Source: Dyella sp. ASV21
Lineage (GTDB): Bacteria > Pseudomonadota > Gammaproteobacteria > Xanthomonadales > Rhodanobacteraceae
NCBI RefSeq assembly: GCF_016428975.1
Contig: NZ_JAELTT010000028.1
Location: 1-53,734 of the forward strand
Length of the DNA: 53,734 nt
Direction of reading: 5' to 3'
Positions 32,724 to 42,110 of the stretch are shown here, piece after piece (position 1 is the first letter of the stretch; each line of letters starts with the position of its first letter). The notes beneath the pieces are model-generated. The model searched no databases and was not told where the DNA came from. It saw only the letters and a program-made list of their open reading frames with translations. A program made the translations under genes and the position numbers.

Positions 32724-35488
32724 CGATGCCACGCGCCAATCACAGCCTCGTGAGCGGTAACGGCCAGCCCGTTATCCGTCGCGCGCTGCTGTGCATGGCC
32801 ATTGGCGGCGTCTTGCTGTCCTGGCACGCCGCCTCGCACGCGGCGGCCGCCAACCCCACCGCAGGCGGGGCCGATGCCTCCGCCGCGGCGGATGCCAACT
32901 TCGATCGCAGCTTGCTTTCAGGCTCGGGCAACAACACGTCGGATATCTCGCGCTTCGAGCGCGGCAACGTGATCATGCCGGGCGTCTACCGTACCGACAT
33001 CTACCTCAACGATGCGTGGGTCGGCCGCGCCGACGTGCGCTTTGCCTCGCCGTCGCCCGATGCCCCCACTTCGGCCTGCATCACCAAGTCGCTGTACCAG
33101 CAGATCGGCCTGCCGCTGCAAAAGCTCACCCCGGAACAGCAAGCCAAGCTGGAGGACAGCACCAGCTGCCACAGCCTCGGCGACCTGATCCAGGACGCCA
33201 CGGTTAACTTCGACCAGCCCAACCTGCGACTGGACCTGACCGTGCCGCAAGCCTGGATGGGCTACCACGCGCGCGGTTACGTCAGCCCGGAGAACTGGGA
33301 CCAGGGCGTCAACGCCGGCCTGCTCAACTACAACGTCAACAGCTATCGCAACCGCAGCAACGGCGTGACCCAGACCTCGTCGTTCCTGGGCCTCAATGCC
33401 GGCGTCAATATCGGCGGCTGGCAGCTTCGCCATGATTCCACCCTGGTGGTGCAATCGGGTTCGGCCGGCATGCCGACGCAGTCGCACTGGCAGAACCTCG
33501 ATACGTACGTACGCCATGACGTGCCGAGCATGCGCGCGCAGCTGACCGTGGGCGACTCCTATACCGCTGGCGACCTGTTCGACAGCGTGAGCGTGCGCGG
33601 CGCGCAGCTCACCACCGACGACCGCATGCTGCCCGATTCGCAGCGCGGTTACGCGCCGACCGTGCGCGGCGTGGCGGAAACCAACGCCAAGGTCACCGTG
33701 CGCCAGAACGGCGTGGTGCTGTACGAAACCACCGTGTCGCCCGGTCCGTTCGTTATCTCGGACCTGTATGCCACCGGTTACGGTGGCGACCTGGTGGTGA
33801 GCGTGAACGAGGCCGACGGCCGCCTGCGCACCTTCTCCGTGCCCTATGCATCGGTGCCGCAGTTGCTGCGCCCGGGCGTGAACCGCTTCTCGCTAGTGGC
33901 CGGCGAGCTGCACGACGCCAACTACCACGCCCACCCGGCCTTGATCGAAGCCACCCTGCAACATGGCTTCAGCAACCTGCTCACCGGTTACACCGGCCTG
34001 GTCGCAACCAACAGCTACGCCGCCGTGCAGGTGGGTACCGCGCTCAACACGCGCTTCGGCGCGCTGGCGCTGGACCTCACCGACGCGCGCACGGAAATTC
34101 CTGGCCAATCCACGCAGAACGGCCAGAGCGTGCGCCTGAGCTACAGCAAGATCCTGCCGGATACCAACACGCAGCTGTCGGTGGCCACGTATCGCTACTC
34201 CACCAGCGGCTATCTGGGCCTGCGCGATGCGCTGACGCTGCAGGACATCGCGCGCGGCTACCGCTACGTGGACCCGACCACGCTGACCACCATCGACGGC
34301 GTGTCGACCACCAACCTGCTCACGCCGGCGCAGATCGCCGCACTGCAGGGTACGAACAACGGCAACTTCACCACCTATACCAGTCAGCTCGACCGCCAGC
34401 GCAGCCGCTTCGACATCAACCTCAACCAGCGTCTGGGCCAGCACGGCGGCTCGCTGTACGTTACCGGCTCGGCCATCGATTACTGGAACCGCAACGGCAC
34501 CGACGTGCAGTTCCAGGCCGGCTACAACAACAGCTTCCACCGCCTGAGCTACAACATCTCCGTGACGCGTACGCGCGATGCCTACTCGCGCATGAGCAAC
34601 GAGATCTACGCCAGCATCACGCTACCGCTGGGCGACAGCGTGCATGCGCCCAGCTTCGGCGCCAGCTTTACCCACGACAGCACCGGGCACACGCTGGACC
34701 AGGCCTCTATCAACGGCACGCTGGGCGTGGACAACCAGTTCAGCTACGGCGCAACGGCGTCGCACGACAACGGCCAGGGCGAGGGCAGCAGCGCCGGCAA
34801 CGCCGGCACGGTGTACGCCGGCTATCGCAGCCCGTTCGCGCAATTCAATGGCAGCGTCGGCTCGGGCAACGGCTATTCGCAGTCGTCGCTGGGTGTGTCG
34901 GGCACCATCGTGGCGCATCCGGGCGGCATCACCTTCGGCCTGCCGGCGGGTGACACGGTGGCCATTGTCGAGGCCAAGAATGCCGAGGGCGCTCGCGTGA
35001 TGAACGCCGCGGGCGTGCGCATCGATCGCTTCGGTTATGCGCTGATCCCGTACATGACGCCCTACAACCTCAACGTGGTGGAGCTGGACCCCAAGGGCCT
35101 GCCGCTGAACGTGCAGCTCGATGCCACCAGCAGCCAGGTCGCGCCGCACGCCGGTTCGGTGGTGATGGTGAAGTTCAAGACCACCTATGGTCGTACCGCC
35201 GTGCTGCGCCTGCACCGTACCGACGGCAAGCCGATGCCCTTTGGCGCCGACATTATCGACGAGCACAACCAGAACATCGGCGTGGTCGGCCAGGGTGGCC
35301 AGGCGCTGGTGCGCGGCGTGCAGGACAGCGGCACGCTCAAGGTGCAGTGGCGCTTTGACGAAACCTCGCCGATGAGCTGCGGCTTCTCCTATCAGCTCAC
35401 GCCGGTACGCAAGGGCGACAAGAGCAACGCACTGGAAACGATCGACGCCACCTGCACACCGGTCGCCGATACAGGGATTTCTTCATGA
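32720..35488 (+). CDS. Fimbrial outer-membrane usher (FimD/PapC family)
   Basis: The outer-membrane pore that polymerises and exports the pilus, 922 residues. A signal region is followed by the N-terminal domain (YRTDIYLNDAWVGRADVRFA), the 24-stranded barrel with plug (PTVRGVAETNAKVTVRQNGV, YETTVSPGPFVISDLYATGY is a signature block), and the two C-terminal domains (LPLNVQLDATSSQVAPHAGS; FGADIIDEHNQNIGVVGQGG). The final Cys pair is in the MSCGFSYQL and DATCTPV segments. Start is GTG 32720 overlapping the chaperone stop; an ATG lies two codons later. Confidence 0.95.
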   Translation: MTMPRANHSLVSGNGQPVIRRALLCMAIGGVLLSWHAASHAAAANPTAGGADASAAADANFDRSLLSGSGNNTSDISRFERGNVIMPGVYRTDIYLNDAWVGRADVRFASPSPDAPTSACITKSLYQQIGLPLQKLTPEQQAKLEDSTSCHSLGDLIQDATVNFDQPNLRLDLTVPQAWMGYHARGYVSPENWDQGVNAGLLNYNVNSYRNRSNGVTQTSSFLGLNAGVNIGGWQLRHDSTLVVQSGSAGMPTQSHWQNLDTYVRHDVPSMRAQLTVGDSYTAGDLFDSVSVRGAQLTTDDRMLPDSQRGYAPTVRGVAETNAKVTVRQNGVVLYETTVSPGPFVISDLYATGYGGDLVVSVNEADGRLRTFSVPYASVPQLLRPGVNRFSLVAGELHDANYHAHPALIEATLQHGFSNLLTGYTGLVATNSYAAVQVGTALNTRFGALALDLTDARTEIPGQSTQNGQSVRLSYSKILPDTNTQLSVATYRYSTSGYLGLRDALTLQDIARGYRYVDPTTLTTIDGVSTTNLLTPAQIAALQGTNNGNFTTYTSQLDRQRSRFDINLNQRLGQHGGSLYVTGSAIDYWNRNGTDVQFQAGYNNSFHRLSYNISVTRTRDAYSRMSNEIYASITLPLGDSVHAPSFGASFTHDSTGHTLDQASINGTLGVDNQFSYGATASHDNGQGEGSSAGNAGTVYAGYRSPFAQFNGSVGSGNGYSQSSLGVSGTIVAHPGGITFGLPAGDTVAIVEAKNAEGARVMNAAGVRIDRFGYALIPYMTPYNLNVVELDPKGLPLNVQLDATSSQVAPHAGSVVMVKFKTTYGRTAVLRLHRTDGKPMPFGADIIDEHNQNIGVVGQGGQALVRGVQDSGTLKVQWRFDETSPMSCGFSYQLTPVRKGDKSNALETIDATCTPVADTGISS

Positions 35489-36429
35489 TGCATCGTCGCC
35501 AGGCTGGCGCCTTGTTGGTTTTGCTGATGTTGATGCTGTGGCCCATGGCCTCCTTCGCCGCATGCTCGTTCAGCAGCGGCAACAAGGAACTGGTCAACAT
35601 GTCGCTGCCCTCGTCCATCACCATCAATCCGAGCTGGACGGTGGGCACGGTGATCGCGACCTCGGCGGTAACCACGCCGACGCCGAGCAGCTCCGTGATC
35701 AATTGCACCGGCAATACCAGCATCGGCGTCTATAACCTGGTCGGCGGCCAAGGCACCTCGGGTTCCACCGTAATGCCCACGGGCATCGCCGGCGTGGGGT
35801 ATCAGATCCTGCATCCGGGTTCGAGCTATATCCTGCCGACGTATCCGAACGACTCGATCGCCTCGGGCAACTACACCATGTCGGTGGCTTCGGCGGTGCA
35901 ACTGGTGGTCACCGGCACCATCACCGCCGGCAGCACACTCAGCGCCAACACACTCGGCTACTGGCGCTACGGTTCACTGCGCGTCGAAGATTTCGTGTTG
36001 ACCAACAGCGTTACCTTTGCGGCGCCGACCTGCACGGTGACCACGCCCAACATCGCGGTGACGCTACCCACGGTTTCCAATACCGCCTTGCGCACGGTAG
36101 GCGCAACGGCAGGCGCGACCGCGTTCACCATTGGCCTGAACTGCCCTGCCGGCTCCGCCGGCCAGAACGTGGCAGTGCAATTTGATACGGCGACCCAGCC
36201 AACGGGCACCACGGGCGTAATCAAGCCCAGCGGCTCGGCGACCAATGTCGGCGTGCAGCTGACCGACAACAGCCTCAACCCGATCACCTTCGGCACCCCC
36301 AAGACCGCCGGCACCACGGTCCTGGGCGCCAACAATTTCAGCTACTACGCTCGTTATTACGCGCTCACCACCGCGGTGGGCGCGGGCACGCTGTCCGCCA
36401 CGGCCACCTTTACCGTCACTTACCCTTGA
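35485..36429 (+). CDS. Fimbrial minor subunit / tip adhesin-like protein, 314 aa
   Basis: A two-domain pilin-like protein likely at or near the pilus tip. The signal peptide (GALLVLLMLMLWPMASFA) leads into a Cys-containing N-terminal domain of about 150 residues (FAACSFSSGNKELV), which could be the receptor-binding lectin domain. The C-terminal pilin domain starts near TCTVTTPNIAVTLPTVSNTA, with the second Cys in FTIGLNCPAGS and the closing beta strand SATATFTVTYP. The ATG overlaps the usher stop (ATGA), so it is translated with the usher. Confidence 0.87.
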   Translation: MMHRRQAGALLVLLMLMLWPMASFAACSFSSGNKELVNMSLPSSITINPSWTVGTVIATSAVTTPTPSSSVINCTGNTSIGVYNLVGGQGTSGSTVMPTGIAGVGYQILHPGSSYILPTYPNDSIASGNYTMSVASAVQLVVTGTITAGSTLSANTLGYWRYGSLRVEDFVLTNSVTFAAPTCTVTTPNIAVTLPTVSNTALRTVGATAGATAFTIGLNCPAGSAGQNVAVQFDTATQPTGTTGVIKPSGSATNVGVQLTDNSLNPITFGTPKTAGTTVLGANNFSYYARYYALTTAVGAGTLSATATFTVTYP

Positions 36430-36433
36430 CCCC

Positions 36434-36459
36434 GGCGCCATGGCAACGACCATGGCGCC
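36434..36459 (+). terminator. Hairpin between the two adhesin-like genes
   Basis: Perfect 10-bp arms GGCGCCATGG and CCATGGCGCC with a CAACGA loop, starting 4 bp past the stop. It may attenuate transcription into the second adhesin gene, 118 bp further on. Confidence 0.55.
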
Positions 36460-36577
36460 AAGCCCATCGCTCGCAAGGGACGAGCCGATGCGTTTCCTTC
36501 AACCAGACCCCGGTAGAACGCGTTAGGACATCGCGTCACCTTTACGTTGGTCACTGGTTTTTGCGTAGGACGCCATC

Positions 36578-37588
36578 ATGGCTTACATCGCTCGCTTGCC
36601 CCGCCCCACCCAGGTTTTGCTGGGATGGATCTTGCTGCTCTGCCTGGGCCTGGTACCACGCCATGCCTTGGCCGCCACGTGCACCGTGAGCCCCTCCGGC
36701 GCCACCCTCACCGTGCCCGCCGTGACGGTGACCACGGGCACCGCCACAGGCACCAAACTCGGCACGCCCGGCACACTCAGCGTCACCTTCAGTTGCACGG
36801 GCCTGCCCTCAGGACAGACGGCCACCTTGCAGGTGGGCAACCTGGCGCCGCGCGATGCGTCCGACCCACCGCCGGGCGGCGGCATCAGTTTCGCGACCAA
36901 TGTCCCGGGCATCGCGTTCGTACTTACGGCCTCGCCCATCCAGGCCTCGGACAACAGCTGCCTGCGCTGCGGGCCCGGGCAAACGCCGGGCTGGGAGGCG
37001 GCCAACGTCACCTCGGGCCAGAACTCGAGCACGGTCACCTTTACCGGACAACTGATGAAAACCGGTGCGGTAACGCCAGGAACGGTCAGCTCCGTCCAAC
37101 TCGCGCAGTTCTGGTGGTACATCTACGGCTCGACCAGCAGCGTGGGTCCGATCGGCTCGCTCACGCTCAATTCGACCACCGTCAACGTACAGGCCTGCTC
37201 GGTCAACTCAGGCTCGACCAACTTCACCGTGACTCTGCCCACCGTCAGCACGCAGGCGCTGCGCAGCGCTGCGGCGGTGGCCGGGCGCACCGGCTTCGCC
37301 ATCAACCTTACCTGCCAGGCCGGCGCCAACGTGTACATCACCATGGCCGCCTCCAGTGGCGCGGGTACGGCCACGGGCACGCTGGTGAGCACCGGCACGG
37401 CGGGCAAGGTGCAGGTGCAATTGCTCGACAAAAGCTTCAACCCCGTGGTGTTCAACACCGCCACCGCGCTGGGCGCCGCGCCTACCGGCACGCTGTCGAT
37501 CCCGTACTACGCGCAGTACTACGCTACCGGCGCGGCCACGGCGGGCTCGGTCAATGCCACGGCGACCTTTACCATGAGCTACCAATGA
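36578..37588 (+). CDS. Second fimbrial adhesin-like subunit, 336 aa
   Basis: It has the same two-domain plan as the gene before it: a signal peptide (TQVLLGWILLLCLGLVPRHA), an N-terminal domain with Cys residues (ATCTVSPSGATLTV, SFSCTGLPSGQTATL, DNSCLRCGPGQT), and a C-terminal pilin domain (NVQACSVNSGSTNFTVTLPT to the terminal FTMSYQ). The C-terminal half is clearly like the preceding protein and the major pilin, which suggests duplication and divergence. It may be an alternative tip protein or one of several minor subunits. The region before the ATG has no obvious promoter; expression from the fimbrial operon is likely. Confidence 0.83.
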   Translation: MAYIARLPRPTQVLLGWILLLCLGLVPRHALAATCTVSPSGATLTVPAVTVTTGTATGTKLGTPGTLSVTFSCTGLPSGQTATLQVGNLAPRDASDPPPGGGISFATNVPGIAFVLTASPIQASDNSCLRCGPGQTPGWEAANVTSGQNSSTVTFTGQLMKTGAVTPGTVSSVQLAQFWWYIYGSTSSVGPIGSLTLNSTTVNVQACSVNSGSTNFTVTLPTVSTQALRSAAAVAGRTGFAINLTCQAGANVYITMAASSGAGTATGTLVSTGTAGKVQVQLLDKSFNPVVFNTATALGAAPTGTLSIPYYAQYYATGAATAGSVNATATFTMSYQ

Positions 37589-37636
37589 GAGCCGCGTCAC
37601 AGCAGCCCTCAAGTTCCTCGCGGTAGCGCCGATAAG

Positions 37637-38008
37637 TTAGTCGTACGCTTGAGTGACCAGCTGCATGTGCGTGTCCCCCGGGACGGCGGCGCGCACGTAG
37701 CCCGAGAAATAGCTGATCAGTCGATCCGTACCGAGCGACGATGACTCCAGCGGCTCGACGCTCACCCGAAAAGCCTGTGGCTCCCGTGCCGAAAACGACG
37801 TATCGGCCGCGCCGCTGCAGCCGAAATGTTGCTGGCTTGAGGCGACACCTGCGGATATGGCGTCAGCGATGCCGCCGTTGATGCTGCACGTCGGGGTCAC
37901 TACGGCGCCAGTGAACGTAATCGTCCCGCCGTCCGCATGCGCCAATGGCACGCCAAGCGCCAAGGCGACTACGCAACCCAACCAGGTCCTGCGAATCCAG
38001 CCCTTCAT
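37637..38008 (-). CDS. Small secreted pilin-like protein, 123 aa
   Basis: The signal peptide (LGCVVALALGVPLAHA) is followed by GGTITFTGAVVTPTCSING, the N-terminal strand and first Cys typical of fimbrial subunits, and a second Cys (QHFGCSGAAD). The C-terminal strand is atypical (MQLVTQAYD), lacking the usual aromatic penultimate residue pattern of the operon's other pilins, so it may be a minor subunit, a terminator of pilus growth, or a diverged pilin. It is convergent with the fimbrial operon and 48 bp from it. An AAGGGG ribosome-binding site precedes the ATG. Confidence 0.75.
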   Translation of the reverse strand: MKGWIRRTWLGCVVALALGVPLAHADGGTITFTGAVVTPTCSINGGIADAISAGVASSQQHFGCSGAADTSFSAREPQAFRVSVEPLESSSLGTDRLISYFSGYVRAAVPGDTHMQLVTQAYD

Positions 38009-38112
38009 AAACGCCCCTTCCCGGACCCCTCAACGGAAAAAAGGGGGTCCCTGTTGGGCCTATCGGCGTGGCTTGCCGGGGCTTGATATGCAAAACCTGG
38101 GCAGGTCTCAGC

Positions 38113-38132
38113 AATGTGAACTGAGTCACATT
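38113..38132. promoter_or_regulatory. CRP/Clp-type binding site
   Basis: AATGTGAACTGAGTCACATT contains a perfect TGTGA-N6-TCACA palindrome, the consensus for CRP and for the Clp protein of Xanthomonadales. It is centred 114 bp upstream of the pilin-like gene that starts at 38008 (minus strand), a position that fits activation from upstream. The only other neighbour is the end of the fpr gene. Confidence 0.72.
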
Positions 38133-38262
38133 TTCAACCGCTATGGCGGGAGGCCTACAGGAAAGGGGCGCGGGGCGGCGCCGGGCTGACCGTTATAGCG
38201 GCCAGCCACGACGCTTCTTGAGCGGTTTGTTACGTTGGCGTTTAGAAAGGCAGGAACCGGCC

Positions 38263-39006
38263 TTAGCGCGAGGAGATGTACTTCTCGCGGCGGATATGGG
38301 CCACCGGCAGGCCGAACTCCTTGAGGGCGGCAAAGGCCGCATCCACCATGTTGGGGTTGCCGCACAGGTAGGCGATATCCCGCTCGGCGCTGGGCGCCAA
38401 CTCCGCCAGCACCGTCTGCACATGCCCGCTGCGGTCGCTGGGGCGCGGCACCGCGCGCGGCTGGCGGCTCAGGCAGCCGAAGAACTGGAAACCCGGGTTG
38501 GCCTGGGCGAACGCCTCGAACTCCTCGCCATAGAGCAGCTCGGTTTCGTTGCGGGCACCGTACAGCAGCACCACCTCGCGGCCCTGCTTCACCAGTTCGG
38601 CGATCTGCGGAAGCATCGCGCGGTACGGGGTGACGCCAGTGCCGGTAGCCAGCAGCAAATAACGGCCATTGCTGTCGCCCGCCTGCAGGCAAAAGCGGCC
38701 ATACGGCCCACTGGCGTCGATCACGCCGCCGATCGGCAGCTCGCCAAGCAGCTTGGTGGCGGCGCCGCCTTCGACATAACTCACCGCAATTTCAATGCGT
38801 TGCACCGGCGAGCTGCCGTCGCCCACGGTGCCGACCGAGTAACTGCGCTTGGTGGCGGTGCCATCGTCGTAGTGAAAGTGGACTTGCAGGAACTGGCCGG
38901 GCACAAAGGCCAGCGGCTGGCCGTCGGCGCGCTCGAACGCCATGTGGCGCACGGTGGGCGCCAGCATGGTGCTATCAACGAGACGAAGCGGGAAATGGTC
39001 TGCCAT
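38263..39006 (-). CDS. fpr: Ferredoxin/flavodoxin-NADP reductase
   Basis: An FAD enzyme that passes electrons between NADPH and ferredoxin or flavodoxin. It has 247 residues. The FAD-binding motif is KRSYSVGT, the flavin-phosphate region is ASGPYGRF, the NADP-binding motif is LLATGTGVTPYRAML, and the nicotinamide side is YLCGNPNMVDAA. The end EKYISSR is normal for the bacterial subclass I Fpr. The start at 39006 gives the expected length; an in-frame extension upstream is ignored. Divergent from the ABC exporter. Confidence 0.92.
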   Translation of the reverse strand: MADHFPLRLVDSTMLAPTVRHMAFERADGQPLAFVPGQFLQVHFHYDDGTATKRSYSVGTVGDGSSPVQRIEIAVSYVEGGAATKLLGELPIGGVIDASGPYGRFCLQAGDSNGRYLLLATGTGVTPYRAMLPQIAELVKQGREVVLLYGARNETELLYGEEFEAFAQANPGFQFFGCLSRQPRAVPRPSDRSGHVQTVLAELAPSAERDIAYLCGNPNMVDAAFAALKEFGLPVAHIRREKYISSR

Positions 39007-39066
39007 GGGTCTTCCAGGGAAACAGTGAGGACGCAGGTCCGCACCGGACGGCCTGGACAAGCCTCG

Positions 39067-39072
39067 TATAAT
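39067..39072 (+). promoter_or_regulatory. -10 box (TATAAT) upstream of the ABC exporter gene
   Basis: A perfect TATAAT lies 28 bp before the ATG at 39100. A convincing -35 hexamer at 16-18 bp spacing is not evident, so the promoter may rely on an activator or an extended -10. Confidence 0.5.
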
Positions 39073-39099
39073 AAAAGGCTAGCCCCTTCGGTGCAGCCC

Positions 39100-40055
<956 letters not shown>

Positions 40056-40059
<4 letters not shown>

Positions 40060-40829
40060 ACAGCGCCGCCAACCTGGTCGCCCTCAATACCATCGTCCGA
40101 CGCGAAATCGTGCGCATCATGCGCATCTGGACGCAGACGCTGATTCCGCCCGCCATCACCATGACGCTGTATTTCGTCATCTTCGGCAAGCTGGTCGGCA
40201 GCCGCATCGGCACGATGCATGGCTTCACCTATATGCAATACATCGTGCCCGGCCTGGTGATGATGAGCATCATCACCAACAGCTACGGCAACATCTCCAG
40301 CTCGTTCTTCGGCGCCAAGTTCAGCCGCGCGGTGGAAGAAATGCTGGTGTCGCCCATGCCCAGCTGGGTGATGCTGCTGGGCTACGTGGTCGGTGCCGTG
40401 GCGCGCGGCCTGATCGTGGGCTGCCTGGTGCTGCTGATCGCGCTGTTCTTTACCGACCTGCACGTGGCGCACCCGTTCATCACCTTCCTCTCGGTGCTGC
40501 TCGGTGCCACGGTGTTCTCGCTGGCTGGCTTCGTCAATGCGGTATTCGCCAAGAAATTCGACGACATCGCCCTGGTGCCCACCTTTGTGCTCACCCCGCT
40601 TACCTATCTGGGCGGCGTGTTCTATTCGGTGGATCTGTTGAGCGAACCGTGGCGCAGCATCTCGCTGATCAACCCGATCCTCTACATGGTCAATGCGTTC
40701 CGCTTCGGCGTGCTGGGCGTGAGCGACGTGAACGTGGGCGTGGCCATCACGGTGATGCTGGCGTTCGTGGTGGGCCTGTCCGCCGTGGCGTTGCACTTGC
40801 TCAAGCGCGGCGTGGGCCTGCGCTCTTAA
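40056..40829 (+). CDS. yadH: ABC-2 transporter permease, YadH-like
   Basis: The membrane subunit of the exporter, 257 residues, with six hydrophobic segments. The ABC-2 family motif is seen in IMRIWTQTLIPPAITMTLYF and the characteristic FTYMQYIVPGLVMMSIITNS, with FVLTPLTYLGGVFYSVDLL near the C-terminal helices. Partners in this class export drugs, polysaccharides or lipids; the substrate here is unknown. Followed by a large inverted repeat. Confidence 0.92.
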
Positions 40830-40840
40830 CTATGCCTGGC

Positions 40841-40884
40841 CGTCATTCCGGCGAATCCCTGCCTTGGGATTCGCCGGGATGACG
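40841..40884. repeat. Long inverted repeat, probable terminator or intergenic repeat
   Basis: Arms CGTCATTCCGGCGAATCCC (40841-40859) and GGGATTCGCCGGGATGACG (40866-40884) pair at 18 of 19 positions around a six-base loop. It is 11 bp past the yadH stop and 24 bp before rluF. The GTCATTCC...GGGATGAC pattern resembles dispersed repeats common between genes in proteobacteria; in this window it occurs once. Confidence 0.7.
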
Positions 40885-40908
40885 CTGTAGAAAGGTCTGC
40901 TCTCAGCT

Positions 40909-41628
40909 ATGCGCGTCAACAAATACATCAGCGAAGCCGGTATCTGCTCCCGTCGCGAGGCGGACGAGTTGCTGCTGGCCGGTCGCGTGACCATTAACGG
41001 TGAAGTGGTCACCACCGGCGCCAAGGCGCTGGAGGGCGACGAAGTGCGGGTGGACGGGGAGATCGTCAAGGCGCGCGTGCTCGCCGCCACGCCGTCCGCC
41101 AAGCGGGCGGTCTACATCGCGCTTAACAAGCCGGTGGGCATTACCTGCACCACCGATGCCACAGTGAAGGACAACATCGTCGATTTCGTCGATCACCAGG
41201 AGCGCGTGTTCCCGATCGGTCGCCTGGACAAGGATTCCGAAGGGCTGATCCTGCTCACCAGCAACGGCGATATCGTCAACGAAATCCTGCGCTCGGAGAA
41301 CAACCACGAGAAGGAATATCTCGTGGGCGTAAACAAGCCCGTTACCGACGAGTTTCTCGCGGGTATGGCGCGCGGCGTGCGTATCCACGGCCAGATGACC
41401 AAGCCGTGCAAGGTGCGCAAGATCGCCAAGTTCGGCTTCGCCATCATTCTCACGCAGGGCCTTAACCGGCAGATCCGCCTGATGGCCGCCGCCTTCGGCT
41501 ACCGTGTGACCCAACTGCGACGCGTGCGCATCGTCAACGTAAAGCTGGGCTACTTGAAGCCGGGGCAGTGGCGCAATCTCACCGATGCGGAGTTGAAGGG
41601 GCTTTTGCCCCATCGCACGCAGTGGTGA
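40909..41628 (+). CDS. rluF: 23S rRNA pseudouridine synthase RluF-like
   Basis: Converts a uridine of 23S rRNA (U2604 in E. coli numbering) to pseudouridine. It has 239 residues. An N-terminal S4 RNA-binding domain (RVNKYISEAGICSRREADEL) is followed by the catalytic block FPIGRLDKDSEGLILLTSNG containing the conserved Asp, then HEKEYLVGVNKPVTDEFLAG and LTQGLNRQIRLMAAAFGYRV, which together match RluF closely. Sequence and length fit RluF better than RluB or RluE. The ATG at 40909 follows a short gap after the inverted repeat. Confidence 0.93.
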   Translation: MRVNKYISEAGICSRREADELLLAGRVTINGEVVTTGAKALEGDEVRVDGEIVKARVLAATPSAKRAVYIALNKPVGITCTTDATVKDNIVDFVDHQERVFPIGRLDKDSEGLILLTSNGDIVNEILRSENNHEKEYLVGVNKPVTDEFLAGMARGVRIHGQMTKPCKVRKIAKFGFAIILTQGLNRQIRLMAAAFGYRVTQLRRVRIVNVKLGYLKPGQWRNLTDAELKGLLPHRTQW

Positions 41629-42110
41629 TGACGGCATGCCGGGCTCGCCCTTGTATTAGCGTGGAAGGCTGAGGGCTTTTCCGCAGCGGCAGGGCTGGGC
41701 AGCGAGTGCCTGTGATGCCGCTAGAGACGGGCGTCTCCGCCAGCGTGTCGCTTAGGAGACGCGCCACCTCAAGGACGGGGCTACATCGCCCCGCGTCCAA
41801 GCGTTGAGGACTTAATGCGCGGTTGGACCGCTCTGTACATTCGCTCCGGAGCGAGGGCTGGGCTGAGCGGGCGGTCCAGCCTTAGTCTTGTGAACCATCC
41901 CGTGATGCATTGCATCATTTCTTTCCCTTTCAAATGGCGCAATGCCCGTGTAATCGAAGCAGGCAGCTTCCGATGGGCGTGCGCGACCGCACCAACGCCC
42001 TCGCTGCGTCGAAAACCTCGACATCCCCGCCTCGCTAGTGCATACGTATTCACTTCGAACGATCGGCACTGCCAGCGCAGAATCGCCGGACTATGCAATG
42101 GGGAGAGGCA
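41629..42110. other. Structured non-coding stretch upstream of the sugar transporter
   Basis: About 480 bp with no supportable gene but many inverted repeats. GGCGTCTCC (41730-41738) faces GGAGACGCG (41755-41763). A GGAC-GGGGC/GCCCC-GC-GTCC stem-loop lies at 41773-41798. An 11-bp stem of GGTTGGACCGC (41821-41831) and GCGGTCCAGCC (41871-41881) encloses the perfect palindrome CGCTCCGGAGCG (41842-41853). This density suggests a structured RNA leader, a small RNA, or worn mobile-element ends. Confidence 0.5.
41903..41917. promoter_or_regulatory. Palindrome TGATGCATTGCATCA, candidate operator
   Basis: A perfect 15-bp palindrome with 7-bp arms around a central T, in AT-rich sequence about 195 bp upstream of the MFS sugar transporter. 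It could be the site of a repressor for that gene, but no cognate regulator is visible in the window. Confidence 0.45.

Noticed and set aside
38143-39099. N-terminal in-frame extension of the yadG gene by over 300 codons
   Set aside because: It reads antisense through fpr and has no similarity to ABC proteins. The ATG at 39100 lies 28 bp after a TATAAT box.
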